The position numbers and the translations under genes are program-made. Shown here one piece after another: positions 49,713-58,728 of a stretch of 64,000 nucleotides of DNA. Below the pieces are notes generated by a model. That model saw nothing but the letters and a program-made list of their open reading frames with translations. It made no database searches and was not told where the DNA came from. Each line of letters opens with the position of its first letter. Within the stretch, counting starts at the first letter, position 1. The stretch comes from Nocardia terrae. Lineage in GTDB: Bacteria > Actinomycetota > Actinomycetes > Mycobacteriales > Mycobacteriaceae. The stretch is taken from assembly GCF_009760405.1 (NCBI RefSeq), contig NZ_WRPP01000005.1, positions 682,001 to 746,000 on the forward strand. Reading direction: 5' to 3'.

Positions 49713-51077
49713 CTAGTCGCCGGTCGGGAACGTGAGGGTGAAACACGAACCGCTGGAACTGGATTCGACCGCCACCGTGGCGTGGTGGATCTCGGCGACT
49801 TGCGCCACGATCGCCAGCCCCAGCCCGTGGCCCGGGGTCGAGCGCGCCGCCGGAGAGCGGTAGAAGCGATCGAAGACGTGCGGGAGGTCTTCGGGCGGTA
49901 TGCCGGGACCCTCGTCGCGGACCGTCAACGTGCCGTCCGCGACACCGACCCGGACCGTCCCTCCCGGCGGGCTGAACTTGGCGGCATTGTCGAGCAGGTT
50001 GGTGACCGCGCGCGAGAGCCGCGCGGGCACGCCCTGAACGGTCACCGGATGCAGATCGGCGTAGAAGACCATTGTGGGCCAATGCCTTCGGGCCACGCCC
50101 AGGCAGTCGGCCGTCAGCAGGTCCAAGCGCAGATCCTCGAGGGTCTCGCGGGCCGCGTCCGGATCGTCGGCGCGGGCCAGGTCGATGAGATCGGTGACCA
50201 GACCCGACAATTCCTCGGATTGCACGCGCAGGGCGGAAACGGTCTCGTCCAGGTCGGCGGGTGACATGCGTTCGGCGCGACGCAGCAGATCGACATTGGT
50301 GCGCAGGGCGGTGAGCGGGGTGCGCAGCTCGTGCGAGGCGTCGGCCACCAGTCGCTGCTGGGCGGCGCGGGAGGCGCGTTCGGCCGTGAGGGCGGCGTCG
50401 AGTTCGTCGAGCATGGTGTTGACGCTGACCGCCAGGCGCGCCAGCTCGTCGGAGCCGGTGACCGTGATGTGGTGCTTGGGATCCCTTGTGCGCGCCACCC
50501 TTTCGGCCGCGTCGGTGAGCGCCGCCACCGGCGCGAGGGCGCGGCGCGCGAGCACGGTGCCGATGCCCGCCGCCAGCAGCAGTCCCGCCCCCGCGGCCGC
50601 CAGCAGCGCGATGCCCACGCGTTTGCGCCCGGTGTCCACACTGTCCGAGCGCTGCGCCACCTGCACGGCGCTGCCGGGCTCCAGCTGCATGGTGTACATC
50701 CGCATCCGATAGCCGTCGAGGGTGAAGTCGGTGAAGAACGCGTCCGCGGATCCCGCTGCCACCGCCCGTGTTTCGGTATCGACGGGCAGCGAGAAATCGG
50801 GCAGATGCTCGGATCGGATGCTGCCGTCCGCGGCCACCACCTGCACACAGCTGGGCGCGGCCAGGTAGCGGCACGGACCCGAGATCGCCGCGACCGACGG
50901 CTCCACCGGGAACTGCCGGGCGATGCGCGTGGCCTGCCGCCGCAGACCCACATCGAGCGTGCTGTTCAACTCGTGCCCGACCACGACGTAGGCCGCCACG
51001 GCCATCCCCGCCAGCGCCAAAGCCATTGCCAGCACGAAGAATACGGCGATCCGGCCCCGCAGTCCGAGCCGCGTCAC
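49713..51077 (-). CDS. Two-component sensor histidine kinase
   Basis: A 454-residue membrane kinase. Helix 1 is at about 8-30 (IAVFFVLAMALALAGMAVAAYVVV); an outside sensor domain of about 120 residues with the pair CRYLAAPSC follows; helix 2 is near 145-165. Then come a HAMP region, the His box DASHELRTPLTAL, the N box LLDNAAKFSPPGG, and G boxes RDEGPGIPPEDL and GHGLGLAIV. The GTG start overlaps the response-regulator stop by 4 nt. It would phosphorylate that regulator; the signal is unknown, possibly tied to the divergent glycoside hydrolase. Confidence 0.92.
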   Translation of the reverse strand: MTRLGLRGRIAVFFVLAMALALAGMAVAAYVVVGHELNSTLDVGLRRQATRIARQFPVEPSVAAISGPCRYLAAPSCVQVVAADGSIRSEHLPDFSLPVDTETRAVAAGSADAFFTDFTLDGYRMRMYTMQLEPGSAVQVAQRSDSVDTGRKRVGIALLAAAGAGLLLAAGIGTVLARRALAPVAALTDAAERVARTRDPKHHITVTGSDELARLAVSVNTMLDELDAALTAERASRAAQQRLVADASHELRTPLTALRTNVDLLRRAERMSPADLDETVSALRVQSEELSGLVTDLIDLARADDPDAARETLEDLRLDLLTADCLGVARRHWPTMVFYADLHPVTVQGVPARLSRAVTNLLDNAAKFSPPGGTVRVGVADGTLTVRDEGPGIPPEDLPHVFDRFYRSPAARSTPGHGLGLAIVAQVAEIHHATVAVESSSSGSCFTLTFPTGD

Positions 51078-51748
51078 GAGGCCCCCAGCCGATAGCCCAC
51101 CCCGCGCACGGTATGGATCAGCGCGGACTCGCCCTCGAATTCGAGCTTGCGCCGCAGATACCGGATGTACACCTCGAGCGAGTTCGACGAATTGCGGCCC
51201 CACACCCGGTCGATCAGCGTCTCGCGCGGCAGCGCCTGCCCCGCATTCCGCAGCAGCACCTCGAGCAGCGCGAATTCGGTTCGGCTGAGCTCGATCTCGC
51301 GATCGCCCCGGCGCACGGTGTGGGCGGCGGTGTCCACCACGAGATCACCCGTCGACAACACCGCCCCGTCCTCGGGATAGGTCCGCCGCACCAGGGCGCG
51401 CACCCGCGCCAGCAACTCGTCCAGATCGAATGGTTTGACCAGATAGTCGTCGGCCCCCGCGTCCAGCCCTTCGATCCGATCGGCCACCGCGTCCCGCGCG
51501 GTGAGCATGAGAATCGGCGTCCGGTCCCCGCGCCCACGCAGGGTGCGGCAGGTGGTCAAACCATCCATGAACGGCATGAGCACGTCCAGCACCACGACCT
51601 CCGGCTGCCATCGGGCAACCTCGGTGAGCGCGGTCGCGCCATCCCCGACGCCCCGCGCCTCGTAGCCCTCGGTCGCGAGCGCGCGCACCAGCGCATCCCG
51701 CACCGCGGCTTCGTCGTCGACCACCAATACCCGCACCCCTGGGATCAT
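51074..51748 (-). CDS. OmpR-family response regulator
   Basis: A 224-residue regulator. The receiver has the acidic pair VVDDE, the phospho-Asp in VVLDVLMPF (about residue 54), T in MLTARDA and the Lys in DDYLVKPFD. The C-terminal winged helix (IELSRTEFALLEVLL ... SLEVYIRYLRRKLE ... HTVRGVGYRL) is of the MprA/TcrX kind. It overlaps the kinase by 4 nt. The gap to the divergent hydrolase gene is 48 bp and holds a direct repeat that may be its binding site. Confidence 0.93.
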   Translation of the reverse strand: MIPGVRVLVVDDEAAVRDALVRALATEGYEARGVGDGATALTEVARWQPEVVVLDVLMPFMDGLTTCRTLRGRGDRTPILMLTARDAVADRIEGLDAGADDYLVKPFDLDELLARVRALVRRTYPEDGAVLSTGDLVVDTAAHTVRRGDREIELSRTEFALLEVLLRNAGQALPRETLIDRVWGRNSSNSLEVYIRYLRRKLEFEGESALIHTVRGVGYRLGAS

Positions 51749-51771
51749 ACGGACGAGGACGACCTGGGATT

Positions 51772-51788
51772 TCTCATGCGACTCTCAT
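51772..51788 (+). promoter_or_regulatory. Direct repeat TCTCAT with 11-bp period
   Basis: TCTCAT occurs at 51772-51777 and again at 51783-51788, one helical turn apart. OmpR-type regulators bind such direct repeats as head-to-tail dimers. It lies 9-25 bp before the hydrolase start and just upstream of the response-regulator start, so it could serve both divergent genes. Confidence 0.5.
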
Positions 51789-51796
51789 CTGGGTCC

Positions 51797-53764
51797 ATGA
51801 GCGTGGACGCCATGAGACTTCGGATACCGCATCGCACCCCGGCTGTCCTGGCCATTCTCGGGGTGGCCGCAGCCGGACTCACGGCGTGCGGAAAGGACGC
51901 GAGCGCACCGCCGGCGCAGCTCGACGGCAATCAAGTGGTTATCCCGATCGGCGACGGCACGGCCCGGGTCGACACCCGGTCCCTGGGCATCACCGCCACA
52001 GCCGAGGGCAAGACCTATGAGCTGTCCGCGCCCGCCGGTGACACCCTCGGCACGGCGGGACCGGTCCAGCTGGCGGGTTCGACCGCGACCTGGACCTACC
52101 CCGATCGGGCGCTGACCGTCTCCGCCACCACCGAGGACGGCCGCCTGCGCGTCACCGTGCACAGCGACCGCGACGGCTCGCTGCGGTGGCCGATCACCGG
52201 CACGGACCCCGCCGCGGCCGCCCTGCAGATCCCCCGCGGCGAGGGTCTCTCGCTGCCGGTGCGCGATCCCTTCTGGAACGGCCCCGACACCGGGCTGATC
52301 GGCGAACCCCTGCCGCTGACTTCCGCTCTGACCATGCCGTTCTGGGGCTACCGGGTGGGCGATCGCGGTGTCGGCTACATCGTGCCCACCGATATCGGCA
52401 GCAGTGTCACGGTGAAATCGCAGGACGGCAGGCTCATCACCGGGGCCGCACACGATTTCGCCGATCGCGCGGGCACCCGCGACTACACCGTGGACTTCGC
52501 CCTCACCGACGCCTCCCCGGTCGCGGCCGCCGAGGATTACCGGGCCTGGCTCATCGGGCACGGCGAATTCCGTTCGCTGCGAGACAAAATCGGCAAGAAC
52601 CCGGAGATCGCGAAGCTGCTCGGCGCGTTCCACGCCTACCTGTGGGGCGACGGGCGCACGCCCGAAGCCGTCGAGCGAATGAAGGCCCTCGGCCTGTCGA
52701 AGATGTGGCTCGGCTACGACTCCGGTGACGACCCCATGTCCGCCGCGGCCATCACCGCCGCGAAGAACGCGGGATATCTTGCGGGTCCCTATGATTCGTG
52801 GGCCAATGCTCAGGACCCCGCCACCGCCGACAACCCCTCCTCCCGCTGGCCGGGCACCGTCTGGCCCGACGGGTGCGTCCGGAAGCCGGACGGCACCGAG
52901 GAGACCGGTTTCGGCGATCGCGGCTGCTACCTGAGTTCCCAAGCGCTGAAACAGGATCCGAAGCTGTATCAGGACCGCTACGCCGCCATGACCGCCAATG
53001 GCGCGAACACCTACTTCCTCGACGTCGACGCCGCGGGCGAGTTCTTCGACGACTACTCCCCCGCCCACCCCATGAGCCAGCGGCAGGATCGCGACAACCG
53101 CCTCGACCGCATGCGCTGGCTGTCCGACGACCGCAAGACCGTCCTCGGTTCGGAGGCCGCCGGTTCCTGGGCCGCACCGGTGCTGGCCTTCGATCACGGC
53201 GCCCAGAACCCGGTCTCGGACGGGCTGTGGAAGCTGCAGCGCGACCGCGAGACCTGGGGCCGCTGGTATCCCGCCGATGCGCCCAAGGCGTTCTTCAAGC
53301 CGGTCGATCTGCCGTCCGATCTGGTCACCGCGATGTTCGACCCGGCCTACCGGGTGCCGCTGTACGAGACCGTGCTGCACGACTCGCTGATCAACGTGGA
53401 CCGCTGGGAGCTGTCGTATTACAAGCTGCCGCACCAGGAGACGATGCGGGCGCTGACCGCGGTCCTCAACAACACCCCGCTCAACTTCGTGATGGACGGC
53501 GCGACGCTCGCCGAGCACGGCCCGGAAATGGCACGGCTGCAACAGTTCTTCGCGCCGCTGCACGAGAAGGCCGCCACCCTGCCGATGACGGACTTCCGCT
53601 GGCTGACCGATGACCGTCTGGTCCAGCGCAGCGTCTTCGGCAACAGCGATCTCACCGTCACCGCCAACTTCGGGACCCGCGAGTACAACGGTCTCCCCGG
53701 CGGTTGCGTCGACGCGCAACTGAAGGGCGACTCCAGCCCCCGGCGACTGTGCCCCGGCCGATGA
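51797..53764 (+). CDS. Secreted lipoprotein glycoside hydrolase-like protein
   Basis: A 655-residue protein with a signal peptide ending in the lipobox LTAC (Cys about 35). The next 200 residues are a beta-rich domain, then a (beta/alpha)8-like region: LGLSKMWLGYDSGDDPM, GYLAGPYDSW, ANTYFLDVDAAGEFFDDY, TVLGSEAAGSW. Acidic residues in FLDVDAAGE and LGSEAA fit a retaining hydrolase pair. It resembles uncharacterised or GH101-like hydrolases, but I cannot fix the family. The next gene overlaps by 4 nt; the divergent two-component system probably controls it. The frame is open upstream but that part is antisense. Confidence 0.75.
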   Translation: MSVDAMRLRIPHRTPAVLAILGVAAAGLTACGKDASAPPAQLDGNQVVIPIGDGTARVDTRSLGITATAEGKTYELSAPAGDTLGTAGPVQLAGSTATWTYPDRALTVSATTEDGRLRVTVHSDRDGSLRWPITGTDPAAAALQIPRGEGLSLPVRDPFWNGPDTGLIGEPLPLTSALTMPFWGYRVGDRGVGYIVPTDIGSSVTVKSQDGRLITGAAHDFADRAGTRDYTVDFALTDASPVAAAEDYRAWLIGHGEFRSLRDKIGKNPEIAKLLGAFHAYLWGDGRTPEAVERMKALGLSKMWLGYDSGDDPMSAAAITAAKNAGYLAGPYDSWANAQDPATADNPSSRWPGTVWPDGCVRKPDGTEETGFGDRGCYLSSQALKQDPKLYQDRYAAMTANGANTYFLDVDAAGEFFDDYSPAHPMSQRQDRDNRLDRMRWLSDDRKTVLGSEAAGSWAAPVLAFDHGAQNPVSDGLWKLQRDRETWGRWYPADAPKAFFKPVDLPSDLVTAMFDPAYRVPLYETVLHDSLINVDRWELSYYKLPHQETMRALTAVLNNTPLNFVMDGATLAEHGPEMARLQQFFAPLHEKAATLPMTDFRWLTDDRLVQRSVFGNSDLTVTANFGTREYNGLPGGCVDAQLKGDSSPRRLCPGR

Positions 53765-54684
53765 GACGCCCCATCACCCTCGTGTTCGTCGCCGCCGCAG
53801 CGCTTCTCGCGGTGCTGATGGTGGCGCACGACCGGATACCGGACGCCCTGGGCTCGGGTGTCGCCCTCGACACCGCCGCCCCCTGGCTGATCCTGCTGGT
53901 CCCGCTGCTGGCGGCCCTGGCCCTGGTCTGCCGCAGCCCCGCCGGAGCGGCCGCCTGCATCGCCCCGCTGCTGGTGTGGGCGTACACCTTCGGCTCCTGG
54001 TGGGCACCGAACGCCACGGCCGGCACACCGGCCTCGGGCACCCTGAAGGTGGTGTCGCAGAACCTCTTCGCCGACAACACCACCCCGGTCGCGACCGCCC
54101 GTGCCCTCGCGGCGACCGGCGCGGATCTGATCGCGGTCCAGGAGCTCGGCGGCACCGATCGCGCGCCCGTTCAGCGAATCCTCGACGCCTCCTACCCCTA
54201 TCGCGAGGAGCGCGGCACCGTCGCGCTGTGGAGCCGCTATCCGACTTCGGACACCACCACGGCCGATGTCGGCGTCGGCTGGCAGCGCGGGCTGCGCACC
54301 CATGTCAGCACCCCGTCCGGCGACCTGGTGGTCTATGTGGTGCACCTGCCGTCGGTCCGCCCGGCTGACACCGCGACCCGCAACAACGGCCTGAAGATCC
54401 TGTCCCGCCAGCTCTCCGCCGACCCGGCCCCGCACATTATGGTGGCCGGCGACTTCAACACCGCCACCACCGACCGCCACTGGCGCTCGTTCGCCCCCGG
54501 ATTCACCGACACTCAGCCGGCTTCGGGCGCGGGCCCCGGCTTCACCTGGCCCGCCGCGTTTCCTCTAGCCCGCCTGGACCACATCCTGCAACGCGGCCTG
54601 ACCACCGCGGGGGCCTCGGTGCTGCGCATCCCCGGCCCGGATCACCGCGCCCCGACCGCCACCGTCGCCTTCCCGCGGCGCTGA
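53761..54684 (+). CDS. Membrane-anchored endonuclease/exonuclease/phosphatase (EEP) family protein
   Basis: A 307-residue protein. The N-terminus has about three hydrophobic helices (residues 5-25, 38-56, 60-80), so the catalytic domain is probably outside the cell. The EEP domain from about 95 shows LKVVSQNLFADNT (Asn), IAVQELGG (Glu), VVYVVHLPS, VAGDFNTATTD (Asp/Asn), LDHIL and GPDHRAPTA (Asp-His). It overlaps the glycoside hydrolase stop by 4 nt (ATGA), so they are made together. Such proteins often act on phospholipid, sphingolipid or nucleic acid; the linkage suggests a glycolipid substrate. Confidence 0.85.
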   Translation: MRRPITLVFVAAAALLAVLMVAHDRIPDALGSGVALDTAAPWLILLVPLLAALALVCRSPAGAAACIAPLLVWAYTFGSWWAPNATAGTPASGTLKVVSQNLFADNTTPVATARALAATGADLIAVQELGGTDRAPVQRILDASYPYREERGTVALWSRYPTSDTTTADVGVGWQRGLRTHVSTPSGDLVVYVVHLPSVRPADTATRNNGLKILSRQLSADPAPHIMVAGDFNTATTDRHWRSFAPGFTDTQPASGAGPGFTWPAAFPLARLDHILQRGLTTAGASVLRIPGPDHRAPTATVAFPRR

Positions 54685-54757
54685 GCCCGGCGCATACTCC
54701 GTTTGTAGCGTGTAAAGGAACCCGCTGACGGCGAGCTGATGGACAGGGTGGTTTGCG

Positions 54758-56485
54758 ATGGCTCGATGCGACTTGGTGATTCGCGGCGGCACGGTGTACG
54801 ACGGGTCCGGGAAGCCGGGGGTGCGGGCCGATGTCGGGGTCAGCGACGGCAAAGTGGCGGCCATCGGCGGCGAGCTGCCCGAGGGTGTGCGCACGGTCGA
54901 CGCCACCGGGAAATGGGTGATGCCGGGCATGCTCGACGTGCACACCCACTACGACGCCGAGGTGCTCGGCAATCCCGGTCTGGGCGAATCGGTCCGGCAC
55001 GGGGTCACCTCGGTCGTGCTGGGCAACTGCTCGCTGTCGACGGTCTATTCCGAGGCCGAGGACTGCGCGGACCTGTTCTCACGGGTCGAGGCGCTGCCGT
55101 GGGACACGGTGCACTCGGCCGTCAAGGAGCACAAGGATTGGGACGGCCCGCACGCGTACGCGAAGGCCATCGCCGACCGCCCGCTCGGCGCGAATGTCGC
55201 GGCTTTCCTCGGACATTCGGACATGCGGGTGACGGCCATGGGCCTGGGCCGGGCAGTGGACGCGCAGGCCCGGCCGACCGACGCCGAGCTGAAACGCATG
55301 TGCGGCATGCTCGAAGACGCCCTCGATGCCGGATTCCTGGGTCTGTCCACCATCCGCAGCTCGTTCTCGAAACTGGAGGGTGTGCGGTTCCCGACCCGCC
55401 AGCTGCCGTCGACCTACGCGTCGTGGCGCGAATACCGGGCGCTCAACGCGATTCTGCGCCGCCGCGGCCGAGTGCACCAGAGCACACCCAACCTCACCGC
55501 CCGCGCCGAGATCGCCCGCTATTTCGCCGAGAGCGCCGGTCGAATCCGCAAGCCGCTCAAGACGACTCTGATCGCGGGCATGGACGTCAAGGCCGACCGC
55601 ACGGTCGCACGCGCCGCGACCACGGCGGCCTGGATCGTGAACACCGTTGGCGGAGCACAGTTCCGGTGGCAGCACCTACCGGTCCCGTTCGAGGTGTACG
55701 CCGACGGGGTCGATCTGGTGGTGTTCGAGGAATTCGGTTCCGGTGTGGCGGCACTCAATATCCGCGATGTGATGAAGCGCGGCGAACTGCTGGCCGACGA
55801 GGACTATCGCAGGCGCTTCCGCAAGGACCTGGCCAAGAAGTTCGGCCCGCGCGTGTGGAACCGGGATCTGTACGACGCGGTGATCGTGTCGTGCCCCGAG
55901 GCGGAGGTCGTCGGCAAATCGTTCGGCGCGGTGGCCGACGAACGCGGCATCCACCCGGCCGACGCGCTGCTCGATCTCGCCGTCGCGCACGGCGCGAAAC
56001 TGCGCTGGCGCACCGTCATCGCCAATGACCGCGAGGAGGTGATGGATCTGCTGCAGAGCTCCCCCATGATGCAGATCGGTTTCGCCGATTCCGGTGCGCA
56101 CCTGCGCAACATGGCCTTCTACAACTTCGGCCTGCGCCTGCTCGAACGCGCGCACCAGCGGGGATTCCTGCCGCTCGAAACAGCGGTCCACCGCGTCACG
56201 GGTGAGCTGGCCGACTGGTACGGCCTCGACGCGGGCCGGCTCGAGCTCGGGGCGCGCGCCGATATCGCCGTCATCGACCCGGCCGGCTTCGATGGCTCCA
56301 GCAGCGAATACGCCGAGGCCCCCTTCCCCGGCGTCGCGGGCCTGGCCCGCATGGTGAACCGCAACGACCGGGCGGTGGCCGCCACCGTGGTAGGCGGCCA
56401 CCTGGTCTACGAATACGGTGAATTCACACCGGGATTCGGCACCACCCTGCACGCGGGCACTTTCCTGACCGCGACCGGGCGCTGA
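54758..56485 (+). CDS. D-aminoacylase-like amidohydrolase
   Basis: A 575-residue amidohydrolase. It starts with CDLVIRGGTVYDGSGKPGVRADVGV, the opening common to D-aminoacylase/dihydroorotase-like enzymes. VMPGMLDVHTHYDAE supplies the first metal His pair, and IGFADSGAHLRN the late Asp of the active site; DIAVIDPAGFD is the usual C-terminal block. The family hydrolyses N-acyl-D-amino acids. The metal bridging residue cannot be placed by eye. It is convergent with an AraC gene only 3 nt away. Confidence 0.87.
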   Translation: MARCDLVIRGGTVYDGSGKPGVRADVGVSDGKVAAIGGELPEGVRTVDATGKWVMPGMLDVHTHYDAEVLGNPGLGESVRHGVTSVVLGNCSLSTVYSEAEDCADLFSRVEALPWDTVHSAVKEHKDWDGPHAYAKAIADRPLGANVAAFLGHSDMRVTAMGLGRAVDAQARPTDAELKRMCGMLEDALDAGFLGLSTIRSSFSKLEGVRFPTRQLPSTYASWREYRALNAILRRRGRVHQSTPNLTARAEIARYFAESAGRIRKPLKTTLIAGMDVKADRTVARAATTAAWIVNTVGGAQFRWQHLPVPFEVYADGVDLVVFEEFGSGVAALNIRDVMKRGELLADEDYRRRFRKDLAKKFGPRVWNRDLYDAVIVSCPEAEVVGKSFGAVADERGIHPADALLDLAVAHGAKLRWRTVIANDREEVMDLLQSSPMMQIGFADSGAHLRNMAFYNFGLRLLERAHQRGFLPLETAVHRVTGELADWYGLDAGRLELGARADIAVIDPAGFDGSSSEYAEAPFPGVAGLARMVNRNDRAVAATVVGGHLVYEYGEFTPGFGTTLHAGTFLTATGR

Positions 56486-56488
56486 CCG

Positions 56489-57439
56489 CTACACCATTTC
56501 CGGCACCCGTGCCCGCACCCCGCGGGCGCGGTACTCCTGTGGCGGACAACCTCTCCAGCGCCGGAACGCCCGAATGAAGGAGGCGGCCTCGGCATACCCC
56601 AGCCGGGCCGCCACCTGCTCGGTCGTCATACCGGTATGGTCGAGCAGCTCCTCCGCCAGCGCCTGCCGCACTTCGTCGAGCAACGCCCGGAAAGAGGTGC
56701 CCTCCTCATTGAGCCGCCGCGACAGCGTGCGCGCGCTGACGAACAATTCGGCCGCCACCGCCGACTGATCGGGGATCACCCCCGGGTTGCGCACCAGCAG
56801 ATCCCGCACCGCACCGGCGACCCCGCTGCGCGCGTGCCGACGGGCCAGCAGATCCCGGCACATCTGCTCGCAGGTGCTGCGTGCCCACTCGTTCACCTGC
56901 GGCAACGGCACATCCGGCGCGGCGGCGAAGACGAGCTCGTTGCCGTTCGCACCGTAGGCCGGTTCGAGACCGAACACGGACCGATAGATCACCTGCAACC
57001 CGGTCATGGTCCGTGCGGTGACGAAGATCCGCACGTCCTCGGGCAGCTCGTGATCATCGAAGCGCAGGACCCCTTCGCCCGCGATCTCCGCGAAACTCAA
57101 TGGCCCGAACGCGAAGTCCGCCGCGGCATGTCGCATGACCACCTCCACCGCGTCCCGCACGGTGCGGCTGGCCAGCAGCGCCAGTCCCCAGGGCCCGTCC
57201 AGCATGACGCGGTACCGACTTCCTGCCTCCGCACCCAGCCCCGGTGCGTCCCCGAAGCGGGCCAGCAGATTCCGCACCACCGCAATTTCCTGCCCGGCGG
57301 TGACTTCCGTGCTCGAGTCCATCACCGGCGGAAGTCCGGCCCCCGCCAGACACTCTCCCGCCGGCATTCCTCGTTCCTCGGCGAGCTGCAGCAGTATTCG
57401 CACGCCCGAGGCTTTCCTGGCTAGATCCCAGTCGAACAT
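56489..57439 (-). CDS. AraC-family transcriptional regulator (OruR/ToxT-like N-domain)
   Basis: A 316-residue regulator. The N-terminal ligand domain (about 1-200) is of the kind found with lipid-metabolism AraC proteins (Arabinose_bd type; GPWGLALLASRTVRDAVEVVMRHA). The C-terminal double HTH (about 225-310) includes LFVSARTLSRRLNEEGTSFRALLDE and VAARLGYAEAASFIRAFRRWRG. It probably controls a neighbouring lipid or acyl-CoA gene, but no operator is evident. The 257-bp gap upstream shows no gene. Confidence 0.88.
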   Translation of the reverse strand: MFDWDLARKASGVRILLQLAEERGMPAGECLAGAGLPPVMDSSTEVTAGQEIAVVRNLLARFGDAPGLGAEAGSRYRVMLDGPWGLALLASRTVRDAVEVVMRHAAADFAFGPLSFAEIAGEGVLRFDDHELPEDVRIFVTARTMTGLQVIYRSVFGLEPAYGANGNELVFAAAPDVPLPQVNEWARSTCEQMCRDLLARRHARSGVAGAVRDLLVRNPGVIPDQSAVAAELFVSARTLSRRLNEEGTSFRALLDEVRQALAEELLDHTGMTTEQVAARLGYAEAASFIRAFRRWRGCPPQEYRARGVRARVPEMV

Positions 57440-57696
57440 GTACGCGGTCCCTCTTCGACTTCTCCCGACCTATTTCTGTTCCCCAATCGGGTTGGCGAAA
57501 CATATCAACGGCAGACCGGTCGGTGTGGCGCAACCGACAGATTGGGTGTACCGCGTCGTCACGGACACCGATGAGAAACCGATCACCCTGACGCGCTTTT
57601 CGCCCTGGCCACGATTCGTCACGTAACAGCCGCTGCCCCCGTGCGATTCATCCACATCCGGCCCGGACGACGACCAGCAATCGAGGTCACCTCACC

Positions 57697-57900
57697 ATGA
57701 GCTCAACCGCCATCCTGCTACTTCCCGCATTGGCGGCCCCGGCGTTCGGGATCGGCATCTGGTTGGGCGTCCGCTCGGTTACCCGCGAGACCAAGGCCGA
57801 ACACCGCAGCACCCGATGCACACCGGTACTGCGGTCGTGGCCCGAATTGCCGCCTTTCCGACGGCCCGCCTCCTGGCCGGAGTCCCGCCGCGCCCGATAG
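57697..57900 (+). CDS. Possible small membrane-associated protein
   Basis: A 67-codon reading frame with an N-terminal hydrophobic helix (TAILLLPALAAPAFGIGIWLGV), then a basic tail with one Cys and many Pro/Arg. GAGG lies 9 nt before the ATG, and the SDR gene starts 9 nt after its stop. Its reality rests on the RBS and helix only; the Arg/Pro-rich tail could be chance in high-GC DNA. Confidence 0.4.
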   Translation: MSSTAILLLPALAAPAFGIGIWLGVRSVTRETKAEHRSTRCTPVLRSWPELPPFRRPASWPESRRAR

Positions 57901-57909
57901 GTTGCTGCC

Positions 57910-58725
57910 ATGAGCAGCAACACGACACGCACAGTGGTTGTCACCGGCGCATCCTCCGGCATCGGCAAGGCCACCGCCGCCGCGTTCGCCGCCCAGGGCC
58001 ACAAGGTGATCGGCACCAGCCGCAATCCCGAAACGCTCGCCGAGGGCGACCGGGCCCCGGGCGTCGAATATCGAGCCCTCGATCTCACCGACTCCGCCTC
58101 CATCGAACGGTTCACCGCGGAACTCGGGCCGGTTGATGTGCTGATCAACAATGCCGGCGAGAGCCAGGCCGGACCGTTGGCGGAATTGCCCGGGGAGGCG
58201 ATCGAAAGGTTGTTCCGGCTCAATGTGTTCGGGGCGATCGCGTTGACGCAGGCGGTGCTGCCGGGGATGCGCACTCGGGGCTACGGGCGGATCGTCATGG
58301 TCGGCTCCATGCTCGGCAGCTTCCCGATGGCCTACCGGTCGTCGTATGTGGCGACCAAGGCCGCGATTCGCGGGTTTGCGACGGCGGCTCGGTTCGAGGA
58401 GTCTCCGTTCGGGGTGTGGATCACCACTGTCGAGCCGGGGCAGATCAACACCGGGCTGAGTGAGCGGCGGATGAAGTACCTCAATGAGGGGTCCCCGCAT
58501 ACTGCCGAGTTCACCAAGTTCATGGGTGTGCTCGACAGCAAGATGAGCAAGGGGATTCCGCCTGAGAAGGTGGCCGAAACCATTGTGTCAGCGGCTGATT
58601 CGGAGCGGCCCAAGCCGTTGTACGCGGTGGGGAGCAATGCGCCGGTGATGTTCGCGGTTCGGCGGATCCTGCCGCGCACGGTCATGGAGCGGCTCATCGC
58701 CTCCGCGCATGGAATGAAGCGCTGA
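57910..58725 (+). CDS. Short-chain dehydrogenase/reductase (SDR)
   Basis: A 271-residue classical SDR. The NAD(P) motif TGASSGIGKATA is near residue 14, followed by the substrate-side NNAGE and the catalytic Tyr-Lys in YRSSYVATKAAI (YxxxK). It opens directly with VVVTGASSG. The product is cytosolic. Cofactor choice: SRNPETLAEGDR after the second strand (SR in place of an acidic residue) leans to NADP. The neighbours, an acyl-CoA dehydrogenase on the other strand, do not fix the substrate. Confidence 0.88.
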   Translation: MSSNTTRTVVVTGASSGIGKATAAAFAAQGHKVIGTSRNPETLAEGDRAPGVEYRALDLTDSASIERFTAELGPVDVLINNAGESQAGPLAELPGEAIERLFRLNVFGAIALTQAVLPGMRTRGYGRIVMVGSMLGSFPMAYRSSYVATKAAIRGFATAARFEESPFGVWITTVEPGQINTGLSERRMKYLNEGSPHTAEFTKFMGVLDSKMSKGIPPEKVAETIVSAADSERPKPLYAVGSNAPVMFAVRRILPRTVMERLIASAHGMKR

Positions 58726-58728
58726 CGG

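Noticed and set aside
50768..53764. A 998-codon open frame leading into the glycoside hydrolase.
   Set aside because: The first 343 codons are antisense to the two-component genes. The lipoprotein signal peptide fixes the start at 51797.
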